Part shown: positions 37,201 to 46,999 of the stretch, piece after piece
Numbering within the stretch: the stretch's first letter is position 1
Layout of the letters: each line of letters begins with the position of its first letter
Source of the DNA: Coturnix japonica
Lineage: Eukaryota > Chordata > Aves > Galliformes > Phasianidae
Length of the DNA: 64,000 bases
Reading direction: 5' to 3'
Assembly: GCF_001577835.2 (NCBI RefSeq)
Contig: NC_029516.1
Location: 74,717,221-74,781,220 of the forward strand
Position numbers and translations under genes: made by a program
The notes under the pieces: generated by a model
The model's database searches: none
Told to the model about the DNA's origin: nothing
The model's input: only the letters and a program-made list of their open reading frames with translations

Positions 37201-40200
37201 AGTTCAGCTTAGAGCTGTACAGGACTCTCTGAATCTTAATTGCCTGTTTTCTGCATCAGAATGATTGACAACATGTTCTCCAGGGCTCTGCACCTTCTGA
37301 CAAACAGAAAAAATGATTGCCATTTCTAGGAGTTCACTCACTGGAGAAAAAGACCGAAAATGATAAGTTATTTACAATAATGTGTAGGTATGTGACCCTT
37401 CATATAGTCTCTCTTAGATAGAATGAAATCATTAGCAGGGCTGACATTTAATTATCATCTTTCCTTATCACCACAAGGAGACAAATGTGATAGCTCACGC
37501 CTCTTCAGTTTTCTTTTTGTCCACAGACCCACAGAGAGAGAGGCCTTTGCTGAAGTGGTTATTCACTTTTTCAGTTGCAGCAAGCTATCAGCTCAATTCA
37601 GCTCAGCTCAGCTACAACATGGGATTTCACCTTTTGAGAAGTAGCAGTGCAATGTACTGGCTTGATTCCAAGCCGTCGTTCAAATAGCTAAATGCTGATG
37701 TGTATGGCATATATGCCCTGATAATGTGGTTCTTAAACCAATCAGATATTGCAGAGGAAACTTCAGCAATTGAATATTTGGCATTTCACAGCATAAAAGA
37801 ACTACCCTGGGAAATAACGGTGCAGTGACCAGTTTGAACTTTAATACCTACAGCACCGAACCTTTCCTCTTTAGCAGTGGAATAGTTTTGTCTAGTTTAC
37901 CTGCACAGAATATATGCGTCCTTTATGTTTAATTAAATTCCTGAAGAGAGGGAGATTGTGTCCTCCTCCAGAGCTGCTGAGTTCATACCCAAGAGTGGAG
38001 GCTGGGGCAGGCTACATATAGAAGAGACAGAAGTGATGGAAAAAGAAGACAAGAAGAAATTATATAAAATCCATGCAGACTGAAAGCAGGTAGACTAGAA
38101 AAGAGGACTAGGGGAAAGAAGCCATTTTGTAAGAGGTACAGAGAGCATTTTGTTGATGAGTACAGTCAACAATTATAAGTTACCTGAAAAGTTATCACTT
38201 CCTTGCATATTGGTTTATGTTCTAATAACACATACTTTTAGAGGCCAGAAGGGTTTTGGAATGCTCACTACAAAGAAACAGTATGGCATGATCAACTGCA
38301 GCCCTTGATTAACAGGAGATCCTTACAATACCTTCAAACTAAAGTAAAGCTGTGGCTGACCAGGAAGAACAGGACAGAGATGAGGATAATTTCCATTCAA
38401 CAACTACCTTTGTGCTGGTTGATCCCATAGCTCATGGATGTTCAAGCTTTTGGCTTGTCTGGGCTGCACAGCGTGGAGAGGAATTGTGTAGGGCTGCATA
38501 TAAAATATATTGTATTTTTAATGTGTATAAGTAACAAAACTTGTCTTATTTTTGAATATTTTTTATTTACTTATTGTGAAACTGATGTATCACTCTGGTT
38601 CAGTAGCAGAGATAGAAATTCTTATTGACTTCTAAAGATTTTTGTCAGATTTTTGATGAAATTTTACTGTCCTATTGCTTCATCCCTGAAAACAGTTGCT
38701 CACAAATGTATGTACTGCCACAAAGCAATGACACAAATAAGATGTGGTTGTGAAGTGATGGTTATTTTTCTTGGGTACAAGAGGGCTTATAAAGGTCTGG
38801 TAAAGAGACATCATCAGATTTTTGAGTTGAATATTTGATCACAACCCCATACACTCCATTTGAAATTTCAGAGACAAACGTATTTATGACAACTGAAAAT
38901 GGAGTTACAAGTATAAAAAAAAAGGATTTTTTTTGTAATCTTGAAACCTGCTTCTGAACACTTTCATCAAAAGGAAAGCACAGTTGCATATTCTTCACTG
39001 ACCACAAGACTGCGTTTAGCCAGTGTACTAAAATGCATAACATTATTTGACATCTCTTGAGTCAGCACCTCACTGTGCCCCGTGTCCTGCTTTCAGCTTT
39101 CAGCCCAGACAAGTGCTGCTTGCACAGCACTGTGTGGTTGTTGTGAATGATAGGTGTGCAGTCAGGGCTGCTTGGTGGGGCAGAACTGTTGCCATGATGG
39201 CGTGGGGTGGGGGGGGGGGCCCACAAGGCTGGATGGGCTGGGCAGTGGGTGACCCACAGGACACGGGTAAAACATACGTGCCATAACTATTAGCAGACTA
39301 ATTCTGAAGAATATATATTTTAGTTTGTGTTTAAATAAAGCTAATTCTGTGTTTATGAATAGAAAGTCTTAACCTCATTAGACTACGTCTTAGTTTGAAA
39401 CAGAAGGAAAAGCAAATCCTGTTTTTAATCAGAAACTGTTAAAAAAAATGTATGACATTGTTCTTTATAAGCTCTAGTTTTGTAAATTTTCATCAAGTAT
39501 TAACCATACAGTAGCAGTGTACCTCCATGTGGCTGACAAGCAGAGCTAATGAGCAAAGGAGCAGCAGAATCTGGCCACACTAGTTATGGAATGAGGTATC
39601 CACATTGGACAGGCCCAGCAGTTATGTCTTGCTCCTTCACCATTTTCTTTCTTTTTCAACTCAACAACACACAGCCAGAGTTTTAAGATAGCTCTAGGAG
39701 AATACTAATGGGGTCATAAGATATGATAAAACCTAGTAATACATTTCTGTTCTACAGAGGAAAAAATATCTTCCTTACTCTACTTTAAGAGGAGGTTTTC
39801 AGTCAGTTTAGAAACAGAAGTCAACCAAACCTCTCATTATTTTTGGCACACACATCCTTCTTCAGCATAGGAAGTCTAAAGGTTATGATTCTAGCAACAT
39901 ACGTGACAAAAGAAGAAAAGCAAGAAAGAATGTGTACAATTCATATTTATATAAATGCCACTTGCCTATACTCTAATAATGAAAGAGGGCACTAAAGTGA
40001 AAGCAGTTTAACATTATGATGCTTCTTTTAGTAGTCAGGTGTATGAATGAATAGGACAAGCAAAAATATTTCTTACTAATTAATCTATCATCTTGAGAAA
40101 AATATTTGCCTTATTTAACAAGTTATAGGGGAAATCAAAACCCTTCTACACATTTATCATAAACCTAAAATTGTACTTACATATGACCTAAGAGATTTTA

Positions 40201-43200
40201 AGCTGACTCACGTGGCTTATCATTTCGAAAGAATAGTAACTGACTAATCCTGGGGAGACTACAACAGAAAGGCATAACAGAAAGCACTGCTTTTGCTCCC
40301 TTTTTCTCTCCAGTCCTGAAGCATGCAAACTCATTGTGGGGAAACTGCCCAACACAATAGGCTGCTTGGTAAATGCATAGTTGAATGACTATTAAGCTGA
40401 TATTCCTACAGAATGTACAAGAAAGCATACACCATTATGCATGCACAATTTTGCCTTTCCTTGTCAACACTGCAAACATCAAAAAAAAACCAAACACCCA
40501 CCAACCACCTCAGCTCCAACATATAGTCTATTTGAATGCTTAGGTTTGCTTAGTCATTTAGTCATTAGATGAGGTCAGCTATAACTGATAACATGACTTA
40601 GCTCTGAGGCACTTGGCCTTGTTAAGCTTGCAGAGGAAACACTTTGTTCTCCAGTTTTCAAAGACATTCATGGAGCTCACATGCAGAAGCCACCCTGAGA
40701 GAAAAGGCTCTTTTGAGTTCTTTTGCTGGTAAAATAATCTGATTTTAAAACACGCACCTCATATTTTCTTGAAATGACATTTAGCAGAAAAAAACTCATT
40801 TAAAACACCTTCAGTGTAACAATGTACCAAAGAATACTAAATAAGTGAATTAAGACAACAAGCATTTGAAAGACTGGTGTATAATTTATGTATGAGAAAA
40901 CTGTGAATCATAAGCACTTTTTATTTTCAGCAGTGCTTGGAAACAGTAGCTGATAAATTCTGGCAAAAATAAGTAGCAGAAAGCTAAGTGTTATTCCCAT
41001 TATTTAATGTAAATCAGAAGTGGGTGGTTTAGTATCCTGCCCCACCAATTTTCCTCTTCTACCAGAAAAAAACCCCCACAAAACTATCAGGGTTACTCTC
41101 TGATTTATATATTATACTGCTGAAGTAACTAATACTTTACAGCATTGTGTAATGTAGAGGAGGGCAATATTGCAGCCACATCTCTGACCAATCTGCAAGA
41201 AATAGGTCTAGGTTTGGAAAAGAATTCACATGAAGGATATTTAATCCTCAAATTAAAGAGCAAAAACATTTAAAGGGAATTTGTAAGTAAGATAAGTACA
41301 GTGAACTGTGCTAGTTTCACAAGATGAAAATACCTTCCAAGAACGCAGTTAAACAGAAGGAAAAGTGGTTGACCTTGAAATGATCATTCATTTGGATTCC
41401 AGAAGATAATGAGATATCAAGCAAAATTAAGGTAGAACCATCTGCTGATCTCTCAAACAAACTAGTAGTAATGATCTGGCTAATAACTTAAAGGTGGTGC
41501 TCATTAAGACCATTTCTTATAGTGTGGTTCATGTCAGGGCCCTGGGCAACCTGATCTAGTAAAGGTGTATGTTTGGTGGCTCTGCTATGCGGGGGGGTTG
41601 GAACTACATGATCCTTGTGGTCCCTTCCAACCCGGGTCATTCTGTGATTCAGGAAACTGATTCTGTGATTCAGGAACCTGATTCTGTGATTCAGGTCTTC
41701 ATATCGTGTTGGCAGAGGTCACAGAATTCCAGTGCTAAGCAAGAGACTGAGAAATAGAGGAAGGTCAAGGCTGGGGAAGACTTTGACAAAGATCTGAATG
41801 ATCAAGCACAAATTAGGTCTTTAAATTATTTGTATTTAGTATAGAATAGTGTAGTACAGTTGGAAGAGACCTCCAGAGATTATCTAGTCCAACATCATGG
41901 CTAACCAAAGTTAAAGCGTATCACCAAATGTTCCCTGAATGCTGACATACATGGGGCATCAACCACCTCACAAAGAAGCTTGTTCCAGTGTTGGGCAACT
42001 CTCATGGTAAAGAAACTCCTTCTGATGTCCAGTCTGAGCCTCCTCCAGTGCAGCTTTGGGCCTTTCCCTTGTGTTCTATCAGCACTTAACTTAATTCTTC
42101 AGGAGTTCATTTATACATATAGATAGACTGCTGATTTTATGGGTTATTTAGATTCTCCTTCAACACAATCCAAAGAACAGAAAAGTCCCATCCCCTCCAC
42201 AGCTGTTCACATTATCTGGATACCTATGCCTTGGGATTTGGTTTCCTCTCAATCTCAAAAGAACCTTGCAGAGGAAGTGAGCTACGTATGTCATAATATA
42301 TAAGGGACTAATCTTAAAGAACAACAGCAGATAACTTTTCTTTCATTTCTGAGTCCTTGTCTACATAAATATTTACAATGAACAACACCCATCATGTTAC
42401 CTTATTAAGGAAAAGATCCCAGTGTGGCTAGTTGAAATAAAACAAAACTGTCCTAAATAGGATATCATTTTTAGAGGCTTCATAGCATTGTAATTATCAA
42501 GGAAACAGTGAAAGGTTAGAAACCTGATTCCTTGGACATATCAGCTGAAGACACAGGCATATGAGCAGTTATAAGGCTGGTCTATATAAAAAGAGCTAAC
42601 ATTTAAAAAATGATTCAGTCCTGATAGCTTGTGGAAAAAAGTAATTCATGGACACAAAGGAAAAAAATAAAGATACTAACTGTAGCAACTCAACCAAATA
42701 AAAAATGTTCTTTTCTAAGTGTTGAATTTTAGTAGTGGTTCCATGATGGTGTAAGCAGGAGAACTGTAAGATAGTGTAAGCAGGAGAACTGTAAGATAGT
42801 CTCACATTTTTAGATGTCTAATAAAAGGATAAAAATTGTATTCAATTGAGGAAAAAAGATTTTTTTTTTTTTATCATGACAGTAGACAGTACCTTAAGAA
42901 AAGGGGCTATTTGTTCCTCCAGAAAAAGGAAAACGAGATCAGTCTGTATCCTTGCTACCCATCAGGACAGTAGAAATCAAAGGCTTTCTGATGAAAGACT
43001 GCCAGTAGAGAATCCGATCCAAGTAACAAAACCAAGGACAAAGTAGGTTCCAAACCTGAAGAAGTGGCAACTACACAGAATTTGACAGAGAGCACAAAGG
43101 CACATGGCTAACAAGAGACAGGGAACTACTAAATGAATGCTACACAACAAATGTTTAAGCAACAAGCAAAGAGTTGAACACATCTGAATAAGTTGCTGAT

Positions 43201-46200
43201 CCAATGTGATCCAAAACCAATGCGCTGGAGCACGATTTTCTTCCAGTATCTCTCTCATCCAATAAGTCCCACTGGGAAATATGTTGATAGAGTAGACTGT
43301 AGTAGCCCACTGGTTTCACAATCCACACCTGTAACAGCAGATGACAGACAACTTCAGGATAAACAAAGACAAGGCCTCACTCCAGAACATAGCATGGCTG
43401 ACGTCTCCATGTGAAGCACAGACCAGAACTCTGAGGCCATACGTGACATCCTAGAGCACCTTTTCATACATCCTTCTCTTTCCTTGTCTCCTCCAGGAAT
43501 TAACAGAGTGTCAGCATACCTGGGTCATAGCGCTGTGATTGCCTGCCCTAATATGACAAATATAACTATGGTAACGTGGAAAATAAGCCCCAAGAGTGGA
43601 GGCCAGTGCACCTTGGCATACTTGAACGCTACGAAGATAGAAAGAATCAACTGCAGTGACAGAATAAACTGGAGATCCAAACCAAAGTGGGATCAGGCAC
43701 TTGAGATACAGCAAGTAGAAATGGCTGATGAGGGAAATTACACCTGCGAAATGGTAAATGCTGATGGGAATTTCCACCACCACTATCACCTGACTGTGCT
43801 AGGTAAGGGTCTCCTTCCTCATTTCACTGTTCTCCAGAGGACTGTGTCCAGGCCTGGGCATACAAAGCTCCTCTCCTTGTGCACTGGAAGAAGTGTGCAG
43901 TAAGAAGTGGAGCTTTCTCATGGGAATGAATGGTCACGTATTTCATTGAGAGTAATTCAACTTCTCTTTCCTTACTTGACAAGATCTTTCCTTCTCTTTC
44001 CAATTCTCTTTCCTTCCGTTGCTTCTTCCTTCCCTGTAGAGTTACAAGTGATGAGTGCAAAGCAATTTTCAGTACTCTGAAGAAGAATTCTGAATGAGCT
44101 CACTGTTATGCTGCAGTCACTCAGTAATGGCTGCTTGGGGCAAGTCTAATTCAGCCTTGTATTGTAGCAAATTGCTTACCTCCACATCCAGGGATACTTC
44201 TCTCAGGGCACATGGCCATAGTATTTCACTCAAATGCAGGTGTACGGTGGAAATAATACAAGTAAGGTATAGTACAGTTGGAATAATACAAATATAGATG
44301 GAAACAAACAGCTAGAGGGCAACTAAGGAAAAGGACTCACCAACGCTGATGCCTTCAAGATAGGTGCTCACCAATGTCAAGGCACGCCACAAGGACTCCA
44401 CACAGGAGAAATCACCAGCAAGTAATGCTACCTTAGTGGTGGTCAGACCTTAAATAGGATCTGGGAGAGGTGGAGTCAAGCTCCACGCCTTCTGGGAGCA
44501 CAGCTGAATTACCTTCACCTGTGCTCCCACAACTGACTTGTTGCTTGCCTCACATGGTTAATCAGAGGTTCAGGCTGTGATCAACCATTTCCCTTACAGC
44601 AGGAGAACTGTCCAGAATGAAAAAAGATACACCATCCTTGTCTCCTGTGACTTTGGAACACATTGCTGTGATGAGATGGCACTTCTACCTCTCCTCTTCT
44701 TGCTATGCTCCTTTTGGGTAGTCGATAAAACCTCCTATCCCTTTGCAGTAATCCACATGCATCTCCCCCCTTCCTGGTACTTTGCAGCTTCCCCAAGAAT
44801 GGCTCTGTACTGCGATGACCATGGGAACCCTGTGTGCGAGGCAGAGACAGTGAAGCCAGCTGCTGAGATCTGGTGGGTCCCAGAGAGCGACTCCACACCC
44901 AGAGCAGACAGCCACGATAACGGGACAGTGACTGTTGTCAGCAGGTTCACAGCACATAGCACCAGTGGGAAGAATCCTACCTGCATTGTGTCCCATGCAA
45001 CTCTGAACGAGACCAAGTCCATAGCCTGCTTCCCATGTAAGCTTCCCTTTGTGTGCTCAGTGTTCAAGTTCTGTTTAGCCCTCTGTTCACATTCTTGCAC
45101 TACAGCTACAGACACCTACAGTGGAATTCTACAAAGACAAGTGCCATCCCACAGCACTTTTGCTCATAAACTTTGACAGTTTGTTTGTGTTCCAGTCACT
45201 ATTTCCAAGTGGTTTTTTTGTTTGTTTGTTTGTTTGTTTGTTTTTCCCTAAGAGGGAAGTACATTAATGCATTGGTGTTCCTTTGGTAGTTGGAAAGCTG
45301 TAGGAAGCAGCCTCAGAGCAGACATGCTCTTACTGTTAAAATAACCATGTGGAACCAGATCGTCAGTAAAATCTGTTCAGATGCAAATGATTTTCTGCTT
45401 GGATCGTGGTAAGACAGAAACCAAATAGCAAATGGTGAGCAGAAACAAATAAATAACTTCATTCTGAGTTAGGAATCACAATATGGAGATATGCTGAGTC
45501 CTTGTGAGAGGCTCATAGTGCATAAATGTCATGAGTTGTCCAATGTGGAATCTGGGCCATCTGTTTTTGTTTCTGACACAAACTACATTTTTGCTTCTCA
45601 GACAGCTTTCATTAATGACTTTCCCTTTTGCTAAAGAGGACCCTATTTCACAAGCATGCTGAAAATGCATGTGCTAAAGCAGCTTTATGCTTACACTGAA
45701 TAATTAAAGAAACAGAGCAGTAAGAAGACACAACTAAGACTAATTCATTGTGTTTAGCACACAGACACCTTGTCCTGTTTATATCCATCATTCTCGGTTT
45801 CCTGATCATCATCACCTTTGCAGCTGCCATTTACTATTTAAAGCTCCATGGTTACAGGTATGTACTTGTCTGATGTTAGTGGAAAGCTCTAAATACTGCT
45901 TGTGTCTTGAAATCAAACAATTCTGTCACTCTGTGCTTCTCAGGGTAACTACTGTGGGTGAATTAACCATATCAAATTTTTCCTGTCTCCTACTCCCGAA
46001 CTAACTTTTGTCCCAGCTTTCTCCTGGAGATGTACAATTAGTTCAGTAGAAATTTACTAAGGACAAACTGTGGATCCTTACAGAGGGTTTTAATTTTAAT
46101 CCACTTCCTCTTCATGTTTAAGCTCCCAAAAACATCAGAATACATCTGTAAAGAAAGCCTGGGTACTTAACTTTCAGGATCAGAAGTGAAGGACAGATAG

Positions 46201-46913
46201 ACCTGAGATTTTTTAGCTTTATTCATGATCACAAGAAAAATGTTTTATAAACTTGTGATCAAAGAAGCTCAAATGCCCCTTCTTCCAAGCCTGCTATTGA
46301 GGGAGAAATTTGTTTTAATGCTTATTTTCTTTCGCACAGATTCTGTCACAAAACGAAACCTCCTGATATTATTCCTACACAGTCCTCACAGGTAAGGAGA
46401 ATGACACAGGTCATACTATCACCAAATCAGGGATCCGCTACAAAAATTCCAAGCCAAAATAAGGGAGTGAGAATGGGAAGAGAATGAAGAAGAAATGAAA
46501 TGACAGGAATCATTGTAGCTTTACACATCAAATCACTGAAAGAAGTCTTTGAAAGCAATATAGTTTCTTTGGTAGAAAAATCAAAAGAGGGTAGTTCGGT
46601 TGGGTTTTTTTGTTTGTTTGTTGGTTTGGTTTGCTTTGGCTTGGTTATTGGGTATTTTTTGAGTCAAAAGAGGAATTAGAATGGGAACATTATTTCTCAG
46701 TTACTTTCTTCATTCTAGATGAAAAGCTTGCAGAGTCTCACCAAAATAATCTACTTCATGTAGCCTCAATTTCTGGTTTTGTTTTACTAGGATGACACAG
46801 TGGAGGTGGAACCTTATACTACTTACGTGCAGAAAGAAAACGTAATTTACAACTCAGTATCTGATCTGACATTGAGGCAGAATCTTCCACAAGGACGGTC
46901 ACCAGCAACATGA
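31185..46913 (+). CDS. CD200R1: CD200 receptor 1-like inhibitory receptor, copy C
   Basis: Exons: leader 31185-31254, V 43497-43802, C2 44749-45036, transmembrane 45758-45857, tail 46340-46391 and tail 46791-46913 including the stop. The lengths sum to 939 bases, 312 residues and a stop, with every junction in phase and GT-AG. Domain order: signal peptide, V (VIAC, MVTWKISP, DEGNYTCEMVNADGNF), C2 (LYCDDHGNPVCEAE, EIWWVPES, CIVSHATLNETKSIAC), helix (LGFLIIITFAAAIYY), basic juxtamembrane KLHGYRFCHKTK, then EPYTTYVQKENVIYNSV. The last part aligns with the mammalian CD200R1 tail QPYASY...NPLY, where phosphotyrosine recruits Dok adaptors. Here NVIY sits in V-x-Y-x-x-V, which also fits an ITIM. The V domain carries five N-x-S/T sites. 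The weakest call is the first exon, 12.2 kb upstream; the rest is firm. Confidence 0.85.
33652..33668 (+). repeat. Poly(A) run, 17 bases
   Basis: Uninterrupted A run; no retrocopy is evident upstream. Confidence 0.9.
36736..36925 (-). mobile_element. CR1 fragment
   Basis: TCACAGAATCACAGAATG then GGAAGGGACCTTGAAAGA, and a CAGCCTGTTCCAG stretch near the end, are typical of a reversed CR1 3' region. Confidence 0.88.
38420..38530. mobile_element. Possible old DNA-transposon end
   Basis: GTTCAAGCTTTTGGCTTGTC, GGGCTGCACAGCGTGGAGAG and GGGCTGCATATAAAATATAT recall the terminal part of common amniote hAT-like elements with GGGCCGCAT repeats. This is from memory of the pattern only; nearby frames give no clear transposase. 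Confidence 0.3.
39207..39218 (+). repeat. G-run, about 10-12 bases
   Basis: GGGTGGGGGGGGGGCCCAC in an otherwise AT-rich stretch. Confidence 0.85.
41540..41700 (+). mobile_element. CR1 3' end with an enlarged terminal repeat
   Basis: GGGCAACCTGATCTAG, GGTCCCTTCCAACCC and then ATTCTGTGATTC mark a plus-strand CR1 end. The terminal part is a longer unit (GATTCTGTGATTCAGGAA plus three bases) repeated almost three times rather than the usual short unit. Confidence 0.8.
41838..42085 (-). mobile_element. CR1-like fragment
   Basis: TTGGAAGAGACCTCCAGAGATTATCTAGTCCAAC, CCTCACAAAGAAGCTTGTTCCAG and CTCCTTCTGATGTCCAG resemble a reversed, older CR1 subfamily end. Confidence 0.7.
42749..42798 (+). repeat. 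25-bp tandem duplication upstream of the copy C V exon
   Basis: GTGTAAGCAGGAGAACTGTA occurs twice in direct succession with the following few bases; the corresponding stretch in copy A (about 4320-4350) has it once. Confidence 0.6.
42860..42872 (+). repeat. Poly(T) run
   Basis: A run of Ts upstream of copy C; the equivalent position in copy A (about 4265) is much shorter. Confidence 0.85.
43497..43802 (+). other. CD200R1: Copy C V-type Ig exon
   Basis: 306 bases, acceptor CTCCAG, donor GTAAGG, phase 1. The domain starts GINRVSAYLGHSAVIAC and keeps MVTWKISPKSGGQC, NCSDRINWRSKP and DEGNYTCEMVNADG. Potential N-glycosylation sites: NMT, NIT, NAT, NCS and NYT. Confidence 0.88.
44201..44735 (+). 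other. Copy C-specific intron segment with an in-frame hydrophobic N-terminal ORF
   Basis: Copies A and B go directly from GGATACTTC to the TATCCCTTTGCAG acceptor; copy C has about 530 bases in between. An open frame from 44577 runs through the acceptor and the whole C2 exon in the correct frame. An ATG at 44676 gives MALLPLLFLLCSFWVVDKTS, a good signal-peptide shape, directly before the C2 domain. It may be an alternative first exon or chance. Confidence 0.4.
44749..45036 (+). other. CD200R1: Copy C C2-type Ig exon
   Basis: 288-base open exon, acceptor TTTGCAG/TAATCC, donor CCCAT/GTAAGC. It has the same motifs as the B exon and the full six-C run. It is preceded by about 530 bases not present in the equivalent introns of A and B. 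Confidence 0.88.
45217..45243 (+). repeat. (TTTG)n microsatellite in the copy C intron
   Basis: About six to seven TTTG units between the C2 and transmembrane exons. Copies A and B have no such expansion here. Confidence 0.95.
45758..45857 (+). other. CD200R1: Copy C transmembrane exon
   Basis: 100 bases, acceptor GTTTAG/CACACAG, donor GGTTACAG/GTATGT. It encodes SHRHLVLFIS, helix IILGFLIIITFAAAIYY and LKLHGYR. The Tyr codon where B has a stop is intact. Confidence 0.85.
46340..46391 (+). other. CD200R1: Copy C first cytoplasmic exon
   Basis: 52 bases, acceptor TTCGCACAG, donor TCACAG/GTAAGG. It encodes (R)FCHKTKPPDIIPTQSSQ and leaves phase 0 for the last exon. The basic CHKTK follows the helix as expected for a stop-transfer flank. 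Confidence 0.75.
46791..46913 (+). other. CD200R1: Copy C last coding exon (NxxY/ITIM-like tail) and stop
   Basis: The acceptor is TTTTACTAG/GATGAC. It encodes DDTVEVEPYTTYVQKE, then NVIYNSVSDL, and ends QGRSPAT with TGA at 46911-46913. The EPYTTY...NVIY spacing matches QPYASY...NPLY of mammalian CD200R1. Confidence 0.85.
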
Positions 46914-46990
46914 TTGATTCAGCAACACTGGAAAGGGAAGAGATGATTTCTATTACTAGACCAGTCACAGAAATAAATTTCTCAAAGCAT
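46914..46990 (+). promoter_or_regulatory. Copy C 3' UTR start with AATAAA
   Basis: An AATAAA hexamer lies at 46972-46977, about 60 bases after the stop codon. A further AATAAA is at 48484-48489. Either could serve as the poly(A) signal; the sequence alone does not decide. Confidence 0.4.
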
Positions 46991-46999
46991 TTTGCCAAA

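Larger units (their letters stand above)
31255..43496 (+). other. Inferred first intron of copy C
   Basis: If the leader exon at 31185 is right, this is a 12.2-kb intron. It contains CR1 fragments at 36.7, 41.5 and 41.8 kb, a possible old DNA-transposon end near 38.4 kb, and the block homologous to copy A from about 42.67 kb. No further exon is recognised. Confidence 0.4.

Noticed and set aside
39047-39286. Gly-rich 79-codon frame around the G-run
   Set aside because: Composition is driven by the G-run; no homology or splice support.
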